A stretch of DNA of 39,575 nt from Chloroflexota bacterium (GTDB lineage: Bacteria; Chloroflexota; Dehalococcoidia; Lucifugimonadales; UBA3495): NCBI GenBank assembly GCA_009840175.1, contig VXOI01000075.1, positions 1 to 39,575 on the forward strand, in the 5' to 3' direction. Under the pieces are notes generated by a model. The model saw nothing but the letters and a program-made list of their open reading frames with translations. It searched no databases and was not told the origin of the DNA. Shown one piece after another: positions 15,364-23,467 of this stretch. Made by a program: the position numbers and the translations under genes. Within the stretch, counting starts at the first letter, position 1, and each line of letters opens with the position of its first letter.

Positions 15364-16872
15364 TCAGGCGCTGCGTATGGGACGGCGGGCGCGGCGGCCC
15401 ACCTGCATCATATCCACCAGCGAGCGAGCGGCCCACTTGTAGATATTATTCTCCTGCACCACGGCCCTCATATTCGCCATACGAACCTGTCGCTCCTGAC
15501 GGGGCATTTCCACGGCCTGTCGAATTGAATCCCCGAACCGCTCGACGTCATAGGGATTGACAATGAGCGCATCGGTAAGCTCCAGGGCCGCGCCAGTGAA
15601 GGGGCTGAGGATCAGCACCCCGTCGTGGTCGTAGCGGCTGGCGACGTATTCTTTGGCCACCAGGTTCATACCGTCGTGCAGGGAGCTTACCACGCAAAAA
15701 CGGGCCAGCCGGCGCAGGGCCATGAGTGTCCGGTTGGGCAAATCGGTGGGCATATACAGTATAGGTTGCCAGTCATCGGTGGCGAAGCGGCTGTTCACGT
15801 CCTCCAGCAGCCTCTCTATCTGGTCGGCAAGCTGCTGGTAAGCGATGATGTTGGTGCGGCTCATAACGCCGGCCTGAATGAACACCACCTTCCCGATGTA
15901 TTGCGGGTTCCGCTCCAAGAAGCGGTTTATGGCCCGGATGCGGTGGGGAATGCCCTTGGTGTAGTCAATGCGGTCTATGCCGAGGCCGACTATCTTGTCT
16001 TGCAGCCCCCACTCGGCGGTGAGCCGTTCCATCTCCTCGGCAACCTCAGGAGTCTGGGCATCGGTTTCCAGTTGATGGAAATCAACGCTGATGGGAACAG
16101 GCCGCACCAGGGTGGAGTCGTCGCGGTGGTATACCAAGCTGTATTCTTCATGTACGCGAGCCCCCAGTATGCGCGAGGCCGCTTCCATGAAGTTGTTGCA
16201 GTGGTCGCCGATGTGGAAGCCCAGCATATCGTTCCCCAGCAACCCATCCAGTAACTCTTCCTGCCAGGGACAAATGCGGAAAACTTCATGGTTGGGCCAG
16301 GGAATGTGCCAAAACTGGCCGGTAATCACGTCGGGCTCAAGGTCGCGTAGGAAACGGGGCAACAGCGCCAGGTGATAGTCCTGGATGAAAACCGCAGCCG
16401 GGCCGCCGTTCATTTCCTCGCTGACCTGCCGGGCGAAGGCACGGTTGACGGCAGTGTAGGTCTCCCAGTCGGCCTGCTCGAAGGTGGGCTCGATAAAGGC
16501 ATTGTGGCACAAGGGCCACAGCCCCTCGTTGGAAACGCCGTAGTAATAGCCCTGCTGCTGTTCAGCGGTCAACCACACCAGCCGTAGAGTGTAAGAGGGG
16601 TCGTCTGGCGGCACCATTACCCGGTTCTTTTCGTCCACCGCCAAGTAGTCGCCAGGGCCGCCTCCGTGGGCGACCCACGTTCCGGCGCATTCCTGCATCA
16701 ACGGGTCAATAGCGGTGGTGACGCCACCGGCCGGAGTGCTGACTCGCAACTCCCCGTCAACCAACTCGTGAACATAGGGCTGACGGTTGGATACGACGAT
16801 AATCCGGTAGTCACCGATCTCCCGGTTGACTAGACGGCGCAGCCGGTCTCTGGTCCAGGTGGGCTCTCGCAC
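15364..16872 (-). CDS. otsA: Trehalose-6-phosphate synthase (GT20)
   Basis: This retaining GT20 glycosyltransferase joins UDP- or ADP-glucose to glucose 6-phosphate. The 502 residues include VVSNRQPYV with TPAGGVTTA near the N-terminus, the FIQDYHLALLP block (HDYHL in E. coli), GIDRIDYTKGIPHR for phosphate binding and the nucleotide-sugar block SLHDGMNLVAKEYVA. Glucosylglycerol-phosphate synthases are close relatives, but the otsB partner directly downstream favours trehalose. The start is GTG at 16872 with GAGGGAGAAG immediately before it, a tight spacing. Trehalose suggests osmotic or desiccation protection. Confidence 0.93.
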   Translation of the reverse strand: MREPTWTRDRLRRLVNREIGDYRIIVVSNRQPYVHELVDGELRVSTPAGGVTTAIDPLMQECAGTWVAHGGGPGDYLAVDEKNRVMVPPDDPSYTLRLVWLTAEQQQGYYYGVSNEGLWPLCHNAFIEPTFEQADWETYTAVNRAFARQVSEEMNGGPAAVFIQDYHLALLPRFLRDLEPDVITGQFWHIPWPNHEVFRICPWQEELLDGLLGNDMLGFHIGDHCNNFMEAASRILGARVHEEYSLVYHRDDSTLVRPVPISVDFHQLETDAQTPEVAEEMERLTAEWGLQDKIVGLGIDRIDYTKGIPHRIRAINRFLERNPQYIGKVVFIQAGVMSRTNIIAYQQLADQIERLLEDVNSRFATDDWQPILYMPTDLPNRTLMALRRLARFCVVSSLHDGMNLVAKEYVASRYDHDGVLILSPFTGAALELTDALIVNPYDVERFGDSIRQAVEMPRQERQVRMANMRAVVQENNIYKWAARSLVDMMQVGRRARRPIRSA

Positions 16873-17488
16873 CTTCTCCCTCTAAAACCCCTGGGCATCC
16901 CTCTGCCGCTGCTCACTTACTCGATTCTGGCACACGGTGAAAGAAAGGTCAAACCGCGTGGGCCACAGGGCAGGGCTAGAATCCCAAAGGCCGTTACACC
17001 TGCTCTTGCGGGGGCGCAGAATGGGGAATTTTTGTTTTTCATGCCAAATTCTGCCATTCTACGCCATTCCGGCTTGCCGACCCGGTTTCCGGCGGATACC
17101 AGCAGGGCCTTTCCAAAGTCCATTCTTGGAACCCTGAGCAAAGCGAGGGGTCTCTGTGCTGAGGGTAGGATTCTTCCCCTTCGGCAGGCTCAGGGTCAGA
17201 ACGACAGAAGTCACGACAGCAGCTCTGGAAGGCCCTGGGATACCAAGGCGCCGGGTTGGGTCTGACAAGGCATCCGGGTACTATGGTAGGCATGCGCTGC
17301 CGCACCTGGCAAGGAGCAAGTGTCACCGGGTCATCCAAATGCAATTGCCCTGGGCTGCGGGAGCTTTCCCGGCGTGATACCATATCGTGAAAGGCTCGGT
17401 TATACCGCAGTTTGAGTTGCATCGTTTCCGGGATATACAACCCGCGCGACCAGAGGACAACAAAAGTCTTGCCGATGGAGGAGGCCCC
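16873..17488. other. 616-base gene-poor spacer with mosaic repeats
   Basis: The spacer separates divergent otsA and the alpha/beta hydrolase, and I see no credible gene. An imperfect inverted repeat pairs AGAATGGGGAATTT (17018-17031) with AAATTCTGCCATTCT (17046-17060). A second pair is CCCTGAGC (17132-17139) and GCTCAGGG (17188-17195), within phrases such as GATTCTTCCCCTTCGGCAGG that look like dispersed repeats. The promoters of both flanking genes must lie here, but I cannot assign them. Confidence 0.5.
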
Positions 17489-18289
17489 ATGGCCCTGTTT
17501 GTTCGCCGCGACCTCACAGACAGCGTCCCCACTCCCGAGGGAAATATGCACTTCGTCAAGAAGGGCGCCGGCTATCCGGTGGTGCTGCTGCATCCGCTGG
17601 GAACCTCCGTCTGGACTTGGGAATACGTAATGGACGCCATCGCCCAGAACTACACGGTATACGCCTTCGATATGCTGGGACATGGCGACTCCGACAAGCC
17701 GCAGCGCCACTTCAATCTGCCGGACTACGCCAAGGCTCTGGACGAAGCCTGCCAGGTGCTGAACATCCACCGGGCGCATGTCGTGGGCAACTCGGTGGGC
17801 GCCGTCCTGGCCACGGAGACGGCGGCCAGCTTTCCTGACCGGGTGGACAAGCTGACGCTGGTAGGCGCGCCGGTGTGGAACGCCTTCACTGCCAAGGAGC
17901 GACTGTCCGACACTCTGGCCCAGTACGATGATGACGGCCTGCCCAAGCCGCGCACTCTCCATGACCTGAAGGAAGCCACCACTTTCGCCGAGCCAACCGA
18001 GGAGTGGCTGGACAAGAACAATAACAGCCGCGCCAAGGCCGGCCCATGGGTGCGCAACCTTATGGAATCGCTGGCGTGCTACGACATCATGTCCCGTCTG
18101 CCACTGATCAAGGCGTCGTCAACCATGGTGCTTTACGGCGAGATTGACCGTCTGCGCGACGGCGAGGAACTGCTGCACAACAACATCGTGAATGCCCGCA
18201 AGGTCATCCTGCCCGGCATCGGCCACATTCCGCAGGTGGAAGACCCCGAGGGCTTCCTGGGCGCCTTGATGCCCTTCCTGGCGGAGTAG
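17489..18289 (+). CDS. Alpha/beta hydrolase
   Basis: This 266-residue alpha/beta-hydrolase has nucleophile Ser102 in VVGNSVGAV, acid Asp220 in LYGEID, His246 in GIGHIPQVEDPEGF and an oxyanion loop HPLGTS (35-40). The DMLGHGDSDKP block is typical of the meta-cleavage-product hydrolase / esterase branch. The ATG at 17489 has GGAGGAGG at 17477-17484; the frame is open upstream to 17387 without conserved sequence. It lies seven bases before the substrate-binding-like gene, so the two are one transcription unit. No signal peptide is visible. The substrate is unknown. Confidence 0.92.
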   Translation: MALFVRRDLTDSVPTPEGNMHFVKKGAGYPVVLLHPLGTSVWTWEYVMDAIAQNYTVYAFDMLGHGDSDKPQRHFNLPDYAKALDEACQVLNIHRAHVVGNSVGAVLATETAASFPDRVDKLTLVGAPVWNAFTAKERLSDTLAQYDDDGLPKPRTLHDLKEATTFAEPTEEWLDKNNNSRAKAGPWVRNLMESLACYDIMSRLPLIKASSTMVLYGEIDRLRDGEELLHNNIVNARKVILPGIGHIPQVEDPEGFLGALMPFLAE

Positions 18290-18295
18290 GCAGCC

Positions 18296-19228
18296 ATGAC
18301 TACGGCAGGACGACGCCCATTGCGCTTGATGGAGACCTGGCGCTCCATTTTCTACACCCCCATCTACGTTTCGGTGGCGGGCGGGTTCTTGGAACGGGAG
18401 GGGCTGGACGTGGAGTTCAGCACCTGCCCTTCGCAATTTCCTCACCCGCTGAGCGCACTGCATCACGACGCCGCCGACATCGTGCAGAGTGGCATCATGC
18501 GCTCCATAATCGCTTCTGACTGGGGCGCTGAGACGGTGCCGCTGCACTTCGCCAAGATTAACTCTCGCGACGGTTTCTTCATCCTGGGAAGCCAACCACA
18601 AGATCCCTTCGACTGGGAGTCCCTTAGGGGAAGCAGGGTGATTCCCGTTGGTTTTTCGCCCATGCCGTGGGCATCCTTCCAATACGCGCTGCGACGCCAT
18701 GGACTAGAACCCTCCGACCTCGACCTGCGGACCGGACTTTCCCTGGACGACTCCGTGGCCGCCTTCCGAGAAGGCCAGGCTGAGTACGTCCACGTGGCAG
18801 AGCCGGTTGTCCAGCAGTTGATCGCCGATGGCGCCGGCCACCTGCTGACCGCCCTGGGGCCGGAGAACGGTCACCTGGCATACAGTTCCTTTGCCGCTAC
18901 CCATCGCTTCCTGTCGGAGCGGGAGGAAACTGCGATTCGGTTCACCATAGGCTTCGCGCGGGCCCTTCATTGGCTATCCTCGGCGGAGTCGGACGAGGTC
19001 GCCGAGTCCGTCTCGGAATTCTTCCCGGGAACTTCACAGGAAGTGTTGGCTGCCTCCATCGCCAGGTATCAGGAACAGGAACAGTGGCCTGTGAATCCTG
19101 TGCTGGCGCAGCCGGAGTACGACAACCTTCACAATATACTGCTGGCGGCTGGCATGTGCCGTGGGCGGCAGCCCTACGAGAAAGTAGTGCGTACCGATAT
19201 CGCCGAGGCCGCGGTGGCCGAGCTTTAA
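18296..19228 (+). CDS. NMT1/THI5-like substrate-binding-fold protein without signal peptide
   Basis: This 310-residue protein has the type II periplasmic-binding fold of the NMT1/THI5/SsuA group. It opens with FYTPIYVSVAGGFLEREGLDVEF, typical of these proteins, and DSVAAFREGQAEYVHVAEP marks the second lobe. There is no signal peptide or lipobox, and no permease or ATPase gene is near, so it is probably cytoplasmic. It could be a pyrimidine-precursor (THI5-like) or ligand-binding enzyme rather than a transporter component. It starts seven bases after the alpha/beta hydrolase, suggesting a shared substrate. Confidence 0.8.
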   Translation: MTTAGRRPLRLMETWRSIFYTPIYVSVAGGFLEREGLDVEFSTCPSQFPHPLSALHHDAADIVQSGIMRSIIASDWGAETVPLHFAKINSRDGFFILGSQPQDPFDWESLRGSRVIPVGFSPMPWASFQYALRRHGLEPSDLDLRTGLSLDDSVAAFREGQAEYVHVAEPVVQQLIADGAGHLLTALGPENGHLAYSSFAATHRFLSEREETAIRFTIGFARALHWLSSAESDEVAESVSEFFPGTSQEVLAASIARYQEQEQWPVNPVLAQPEYDNLHNILLAAGMCRGRQPYEKVVRTDIAEAAVAEL

Positions 19229-19256
19229 CCGTTCCGAATCTGCCCGAAGCCAGGGG

Positions 19257-19325
19257 TCTCCAACCCTCTCTCACTTAAGGAAGAGGGTTGGGTTGAAGGT
19301 AAAATTCTGGGCATGAGCAACTTTG
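19257..19325 (+). repeat. Divergent copy of the palindromic repeat, with extension
   Basis: CCAACCCTCTCTCACTTAAG followed by GAAGAGGGTTGGGTTGAAGG keeps the arms and the G-rich tail of the repeat. The following AAAATTCTGGGCATGAGCAACTTTG resembles the sequence after the partial copy at window position 1 (GAAATTCCCAGCATCAGCAGCTTTG). The repeat unit may therefore extend about 25 bases beyond the tail in some copies. Confidence 0.6.
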
Positions 19326-19385
19326 TCTTTGGCGCTCATCGGGGTGTTGCAGTTGGCCGGATGTTGTAGAATGTTGCTTTAGCGC

Positions 19386-19415
19386 CGCCCGGGCACCGAC
19401 AACGAAACCCGGGCG
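19386..19415 (+). promoter_or_regulatory. Inverted repeat in the tyrA leader
   Basis: CGCCCGGG (19386-19393) and CCCGGGCG (19408-19415) are perfect complements with a 14-base loop, 32 bases before the tyrA start. It could be an attenuator-like hairpin or an operator. There is no T-run and no leader peptide rich in aromatic codons. Confidence 0.4.
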
Positions 19416-19446
19416 TCCCTTTCGACAGGTTCAGCAGGAGGCCGTT

Positions 19447-20475
19447 ATGGCCAAGATTGGGATTATCGGCACCGGCCTGATTGGAACTTCTTTGGGTCTG
19501 GCCCTCCGCCAGTCGGACTTGCGCAACCTGGAACTGGTGGGAACGGACTACGAAAGCAGGGCCCGCAGCGGGGCTCAGAAGCGGGGAGCGTTCCATAAGA
19601 TTGAGGGACGCATTCAGCCAGTCGTTGAAGGGGCCGACGTAGTGGTGCTGGCTACGCCCGTCATGGCGATGCGGGACCTGATGGAAGCTATCGGTCCGAT
19701 GCTGCAAGAGGACGTGGTAGTGACCGATGTGGGCAGTTCCAAGCGCGTGGTTGCCGACTGGGCCGCAGAACTTTTGCCGGAAAGGGCGCAGTACGTAGGC
19801 GGCCACCCAATGGCTGGCCGGGAAACCGCTGGCCCGGAGCACGCCTCGGCCGATCTTTTCAACGGGAAGGCCTATTGCGTCGTCCCCAATGCCTTGGCGA
19901 AGCAGCAGGCCGTCTCCGCCGTCACCACGATGGCGGAGGCCGTGGGCGCCAAGCCGTTCTTCATCGGCGCAGACGAGCACGACAGCTTTGTCGCGGCGGT
20001 AAGTCATCTACCCTTTATGATGTCGGTGGCCCTGATGCAAACGGTGTCCAAGAGCGCCAATTGGGACGACATCGCGCAACTCGCGTCGTCTGGGTTCCGG
20101 GATCTTTCGCGTCTGGCCTCGGGCGACGCGATAATGCACCGCGACATTTCCCTTACCAACCGCGAGCACATCGTCAGTTGGATTGACTCTTACATACGTG
20201 AGTTGTACGAGATCCGCAACCTGCTGAACGACGAATCCGACACGGACACTGAAGCTGTGGAACAACTGTTTGAGCAGGCATCCGTGGAACGGGCGCGCTG
20301 GTTGGCAGGCGACATCAAGCCGGGGGGCAGCAGGTCGGTGAATAATCCGGCGGAGATTCCCAGCTTTGGCGAGGCCATGGGCGAGATGTTGATGGGCCGC
20401 AAGATTATGGAGGCTCAGCGAAGGTTCTTCGGCGGGGGCAGAGACAGCGAACGAAGCGGGCGCGAGCGGAACTAG
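19447..20475 (+). CDS. tyrA: Prephenate dehydrogenase
   Basis: TyrA oxidatively decarboxylates prephenate (or dehydrogenates arogenate) on the way to tyrosine. An N-terminal Rossmann fold carries GIIGTGLIGTSLG (4-16); GGHPMAGRETAG supplies the conserved catalytic His region, and a helical dimerisation domain follows. The last 40 residues are charged and poorly conserved. The ATG at 19447 follows AGGAGG by five bases. aroA begins four bases after the stop, so the two aromatic genes are co-transcribed. The NAD or NADP preference is not clear. Confidence 0.94.
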   Translation: MAKIGIIGTGLIGTSLGLALRQSDLRNLELVGTDYESRARSGAQKRGAFHKIEGRIQPVVEGADVVVLATPVMAMRDLMEAIGPMLQEDVVVTDVGSSKRVVADWAAELLPERAQYVGGHPMAGRETAGPEHASADLFNGKAYCVVPNALAKQQAVSAVTTMAEAVGAKPFFIGADEHDSFVAAVSHLPFMMSVALMQTVSKSANWDDIAQLASSGFRDLSRLASGDAIMHRDISLTNREHIVSWIDSYIRELYEIRNLLNDESDTDTEAVEQLFEQASVERARWLAGDIKPGGSRSVNNPAEIPSFGEAMGEMLMGRKIMEAQRRFFGGGRDSERSGRERN

Positions 20476-20479
20476 AAAT

Positions 20480-21820
20480 ATGACGGCAGACAAGATGGCG
20501 CGTACCATTTCCAGGCCAGCCAGGCTGGAGGGAGACCTTGCCGTTCCGGGCGACAAGTCCATCTCTCATCGCTCTCTCATCCTCAACGCCATAGCCCAAG
20601 GCACAGCCCGCGTTACCGGGTTATCCAACGGCGAAGACGTTATGTCCACCCTGGCTTGCCTGCGAGCCATGGGAGCTGAAATCGCGGACGGGGACAACCC
20701 CGGCGAATACACAGTTGTCGGCAAAGGGCCGACTCTGGAAGAGCCGTCCGACATCCTCGACGCTGGCAACAGCGGAACCTCGATGCGGTTGCTCTCCGGC
20801 CTGCTGGCGGCGCAACCGTTCCTTTCGGTGCTGACCGGCGACGCATCGCTGCGCTCACGTCCCATGCGGCGTATAGTTGACCCCCTGCAAAGGATGGGAG
20901 CCCAGGTGACGGGCCGACAGGACGGTTCTCTGGCCCCGCTGGTCATCCGCGGCGGCTCCCTGCGAGGCATTGAATACGACTTGCCCGTTGCCAGCGCCCA
21001 AGTCAAGTCCTGTATACTGCTCGCCGGACTGTCAGCCGACGGCGACACGGTGATTCACCAGCCGGCCCTGTCCCGGGACCACACCGAGCGCATGGTCACT
21101 GCCATGGGCGCCACCGTGGAAGAAGACGGGCTGGCCTTGTCACTAGGCCCCAGCTCATTACGTGCGGTGGACATCTCCGTGCCTGGCGACATCAGCTCAG
21201 CGGCCTTCTGGATTGTGGCTGGCCTCTGCCACCCGGATTCGCGGGTCCTGGTGCGCGGCGTGGGCCTGAATCCCAGCCGCACCGGCATCATAGACGCGCT
21301 ACTGGCCATGGGCGCGGGCGACAGCCTGCAACTGGTGGACGAGCGCACGGAGGGCGGCGAGCCAGTGGCCGACTTGCTGGTAACGCCGGCCCAACTGCGC
21401 GGCGCCGAAATCGGCGGGGATATGATTCCTCGAATACTGGACGAAATCCCGATTCTCGCCGTGGCCGCCTGCTTCGCCGAGGGGGAAACGGTCATACGGG
21501 ATGCCGCCGAGCTGCGAGTCAAGGAGTCCGACCGCATCGCCACCACCGTCGGCGAGCTGTTACGGCTGGGCGCCGACATCGAAGCCCGCGAGGACGGCAT
21601 GGTCATACGCGGAACCGGACGGCTGACCGGCGCTGCCTGCGAGTCCCACGGCGACCACCGCCTGGCCATGGCCATGGCCGTCTGCGGGGTGCTGACCGAC
21701 GGCGAAACGGAGGTGCATGGCGCGTCTGATGCCTCGGTGTCATACCCTAGCTTCTGGGAAGACCTGGAATTGCTGGCAGGGTTGCGCCAAGAGTCTCCTC
21801 TCCCTTCGGGAGAGGGTTAG
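20480..21820 (+). CDS. aroA: 3-phosphoshikimate 1-carboxyvinyltransferase (EPSP synthase)
   Basis: AroA makes 5-enolpyruvylshikimate 3-phosphate from shikimate 3-phosphate and PEP. The 446 residues show VPGDKSISHRSLIL near the N-terminus, DAGNSGTSMRLL, LSRDHTERM, the second-half DEIPILAV block, and LRVKESDRI. The family normally ends at YPSFWEDLELL; here a further dozen residues (to PLPSGEG) are encoded by a copy of the palindromic repeat, whose TTAG provides the stop codon. The ATG at 20480 is four bases after tyrA. An internal ATG at 20495 is possible. Confidence 0.96.
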   Translation: MTADKMARTISRPARLEGDLAVPGDKSISHRSLILNAIAQGTARVTGLSNGEDVMSTLACLRAMGAEIADGDNPGEYTVVGKGPTLEEPSDILDAGNSGTSMRLLSGLLAAQPFLSVLTGDASLRSRPMRRIVDPLQRMGAQVTGRQDGSLAPLVIRGGSLRGIEYDLPVASAQVKSCILLAGLSADGDTVIHQPALSRDHTERMVTAMGATVEEDGLALSLGPSSLRAVDISVPGDISSAAFWIVAGLCHPDSRVLVRGVGLNPSRTGIIDALLAMGAGDSLQLVDERTEGGEPVADLLVTPAQLRGAEIGGDMIPRILDEIPILAVAACFAEGETVIRDAAELRVKESDRIATTVGELLRLGADIEAREDGMVIRGTGRLTGAACESHGDHRLAMAMAVCGVLTDGETEVHGASDASVSYPSFWEDLELLAGLRQESPLPSGEG

Positions 21821-21831
21821 GGTGGGGGCGT
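21793..21831 (+). repeat. Palindromic repeat spanning the aroA stop and gmk start
   Basis: CTCCTCTCCCTTCGGGAGAG followed by GGTTAGGGTGGGGGCG. The aroA stop TAG (21818-21820) and the likely gmk initiation region both lie inside this copy. GGGAGAGGG and GGTGGGGG are the only SD-like sequences for gmk. Confidence 0.9.
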
Positions 21832-22466
21832 CCCCATTGGCCGAACTTATCCCCGAAGCCAGTCCCGCACCTCCCCTGCTGGTGGTGCTGTCCGGGCCGT
21901 CGGGCGCGGGTAAAGACGCGGTGCTGGCCGAACTGAGAAAGCTGGAACGCCCCTGGCATTTCGCGGTGACGGCCACTACCCGGCCCATGCGGGACGGGGA
22001 GCGCGACGGCGCGGATTATGTCTTTCTCGACCATGACACCTTCGCCAAGATGCGCGAGCGGGACGAGTTCCTAGAATGCGCGGAGGTATACGGGCGATGG
22101 TACGGAGTCCCCCGCAGCCAGGTGCGGGACGCCCTGCATTCAGGCAAGGACGTTATCCTGAAGATAGACGTGCAGGGCGCAGCTACCGTCCGGCGCATGG
22201 CCCCGGAAGCACTGCTGGTATTTCTGGTCCCCGCGTCAATGGATGACCTGCGGCAGCGGTTGGTGGGTCGCATGAGCGAATCAGCGCCGGAACTGGAACT
22301 GCGGCTGGGGATGGCGAAGTTGGAACTGGCCCACATCAACGAATACGACTACCGGGTGGTCAACGAAGACGGCGGCATCGGCCTCCAGCAGGCCGCCGCC
22401 GACATAGACGCCATCATCGCTGCCGAAAAGTGCCGCGTAACGCCCCGGCTGGTGCAGTTGCTATAA
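21822..22466 (+). CDS. gmk: Guanylate kinase
   Basis: Gmk phosphorylates GMP or dGMP to the diphosphate with ATP. The P-loop reads SGPSGAGKDAV, a GKD form where many bacteria have GKS/GKG. TATTRPMRDGERDGADY, the GRWYGVPRSQV block and the LKIDVQGA block are typical. The start is either GTG 21822, one base past the aroA stop, or TTG 21837. Both lie in or just behind a dispersed repeat that provides the purine-rich SD, and TTG would match the context of the HAD start at 1877. The open frame extends further into aroA without conserved residues. About 210 residues is normal length. Confidence 0.93.
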   Translation: MGASPLAELIPEASPAPPLLVVLSGPSGAGKDAVLAELRKLERPWHFAVTATTRPMRDGERDGADYVFLDHDTFAKMRERDEFLECAEVYGRWYGVPRSQVRDALHSGKDVILKIDVQGAATVRRMAPEALLVFLVPASMDDLRQRLVGRMSESAPELELRLGMAKLELAHINEYDYRVVNEDGGIGLQQAAADIDAIIAAEKCRVTPRLVQLL

Positions 22467-22467
22467 T
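22459..22467 (+). promoter_or_regulatory. Extended -10 promoter for lipA
   Basis: TGCTATAAT at 22459-22467 is a consensus extended -10 overlapping the gmk stop. Transcription would start near 22474, giving a leader of about 34 bases before the lipA ATG. No good -35 is visible, as expected for an extended -10 promoter. Confidence 0.5.
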
Positions 22468-22507
22468 GGCCCGGTGCCCATACCCGACCGGACTCCGAGA
22501 GGACTCG

Positions 22508-23419
22508 ATGACCCAATCGAAGAAAACCGTCGAGCTGCGGCCCCGCCTTCCCGAATGGCTGAAGGTACAGATGCCCGGCAGCCCCCGCTATATGCAACTC
22601 AAGGAACTGATGCGGAGCCAGGAGTTGCATACGGTTTGCGAGGAAGCCCACTGCCCCAACATCGGCGAGTGCTGGGGGCGTGGCACTGCCACCTTCATGA
22701 TTCTGGGCGACATCTGCACCCGCCGCTGCCACTACTGCGCCGTCACCACGGGCCGCCCCTTCGCAGTCGACTTGCAGGAACCGAAGCGGCTGGCCGAAAC
22801 GGTGCTGGCAATGAATCTGCGCTACTGCGTCATAACGTCGGTCAACCGCGACGACCTGCCCGACGGCGGTGCGTCCATATTCGCCGCCTGCATCAACCGC
22901 ATCCGAGACGTGCTGCCGGAGTGCCGCGTCGAGGTGCTGATTCCCGACTTCGCGGGTAACTGGGACGCTTTGGGCAAGGTCATCGAGGCTGGGCCAGCGG
23001 TGCTTAACCACAACATCGAGTCCACCGTGCGGGTCTTCCCCCGGGTGCGGCCCAAGGGCAACTACAACCTGTCGCTGGAGTTGCTGGCCAAGGCTAAGGA
23101 AATAGACTCTGCCACAGTTACCAAGTCCGGCATCATCGTCGGCATGGGCGAAACCACGGACGAAGTGCTGGAAACCATGCGCGACCTGCGCGGCGTGGAC
23201 TGCGACCTGCTCACCATAGGCCAGTACCTGCGCCCCTCGTCCAAGCACATTGCCATAGACCGTTTCTACCACCCAGCAGAGTTCGAGGAACTGCGGGTAG
23301 CAGGCTTGCAGATGGGCTTCAAGCACGTGGCATCCGGCCCGCTGGTGCGCAGCTCTTACCACGCCGACGAACAGCACGACGCAGCCTTTGTTCCCCTGTC
23401 CCTCGCCTCCAAATCGTAG
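22508..23419 (+). CDS. lipA: Lipoyl synthase
   Basis: This radical SAM enzyme inserts two sulfurs into protein-bound octanoyl groups. It has the auxiliary-cluster motif CEEAHCPNIGECW (C-x4-C-x5-C), the radical-SAM cluster CTRRCHYC (C-x3-C-x2-C) and the C-terminal RSSYHA that supplies the serine ligand of the auxiliary cluster. The 303-residue length is normal. I chose ATG 22508, preceded by AGAGGA at 22498-22503; the frame is open upstream into gmk. No lipB is adjacent. Confidence 0.96.
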   Translation: MTQSKKTVELRPRLPEWLKVQMPGSPRYMQLKELMRSQELHTVCEEAHCPNIGECWGRGTATFMILGDICTRRCHYCAVTTGRPFAVDLQEPKRLAETVLAMNLRYCVITSVNRDDLPDGGASIFAACINRIRDVLPECRVEVLIPDFAGNWDALGKVIEAGPAVLNHNIESTVRVFPRVRPKGNYNLSLELLAKAKEIDSATVTKSGIIVGMGETTDEVLETMRDLRGVDCDLLTIGQYLRPSSKHIAIDRFYHPAEFEELRVAGLQMGFKHVASGPLVRSSYHADEQHDAAFVPLSLASKS

Positions 23420-23467
23420 TAGGCCGACCCCACAATCTCTCGATGGCGACGTGCCGCGCCAGCCTCT

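Noticed and set aside
22349-23377. 342-codon antisense frame over lipA
   Set aside because: lipA has all cluster-binding cysteines on the other strand; the antisense product has no recognisable features.
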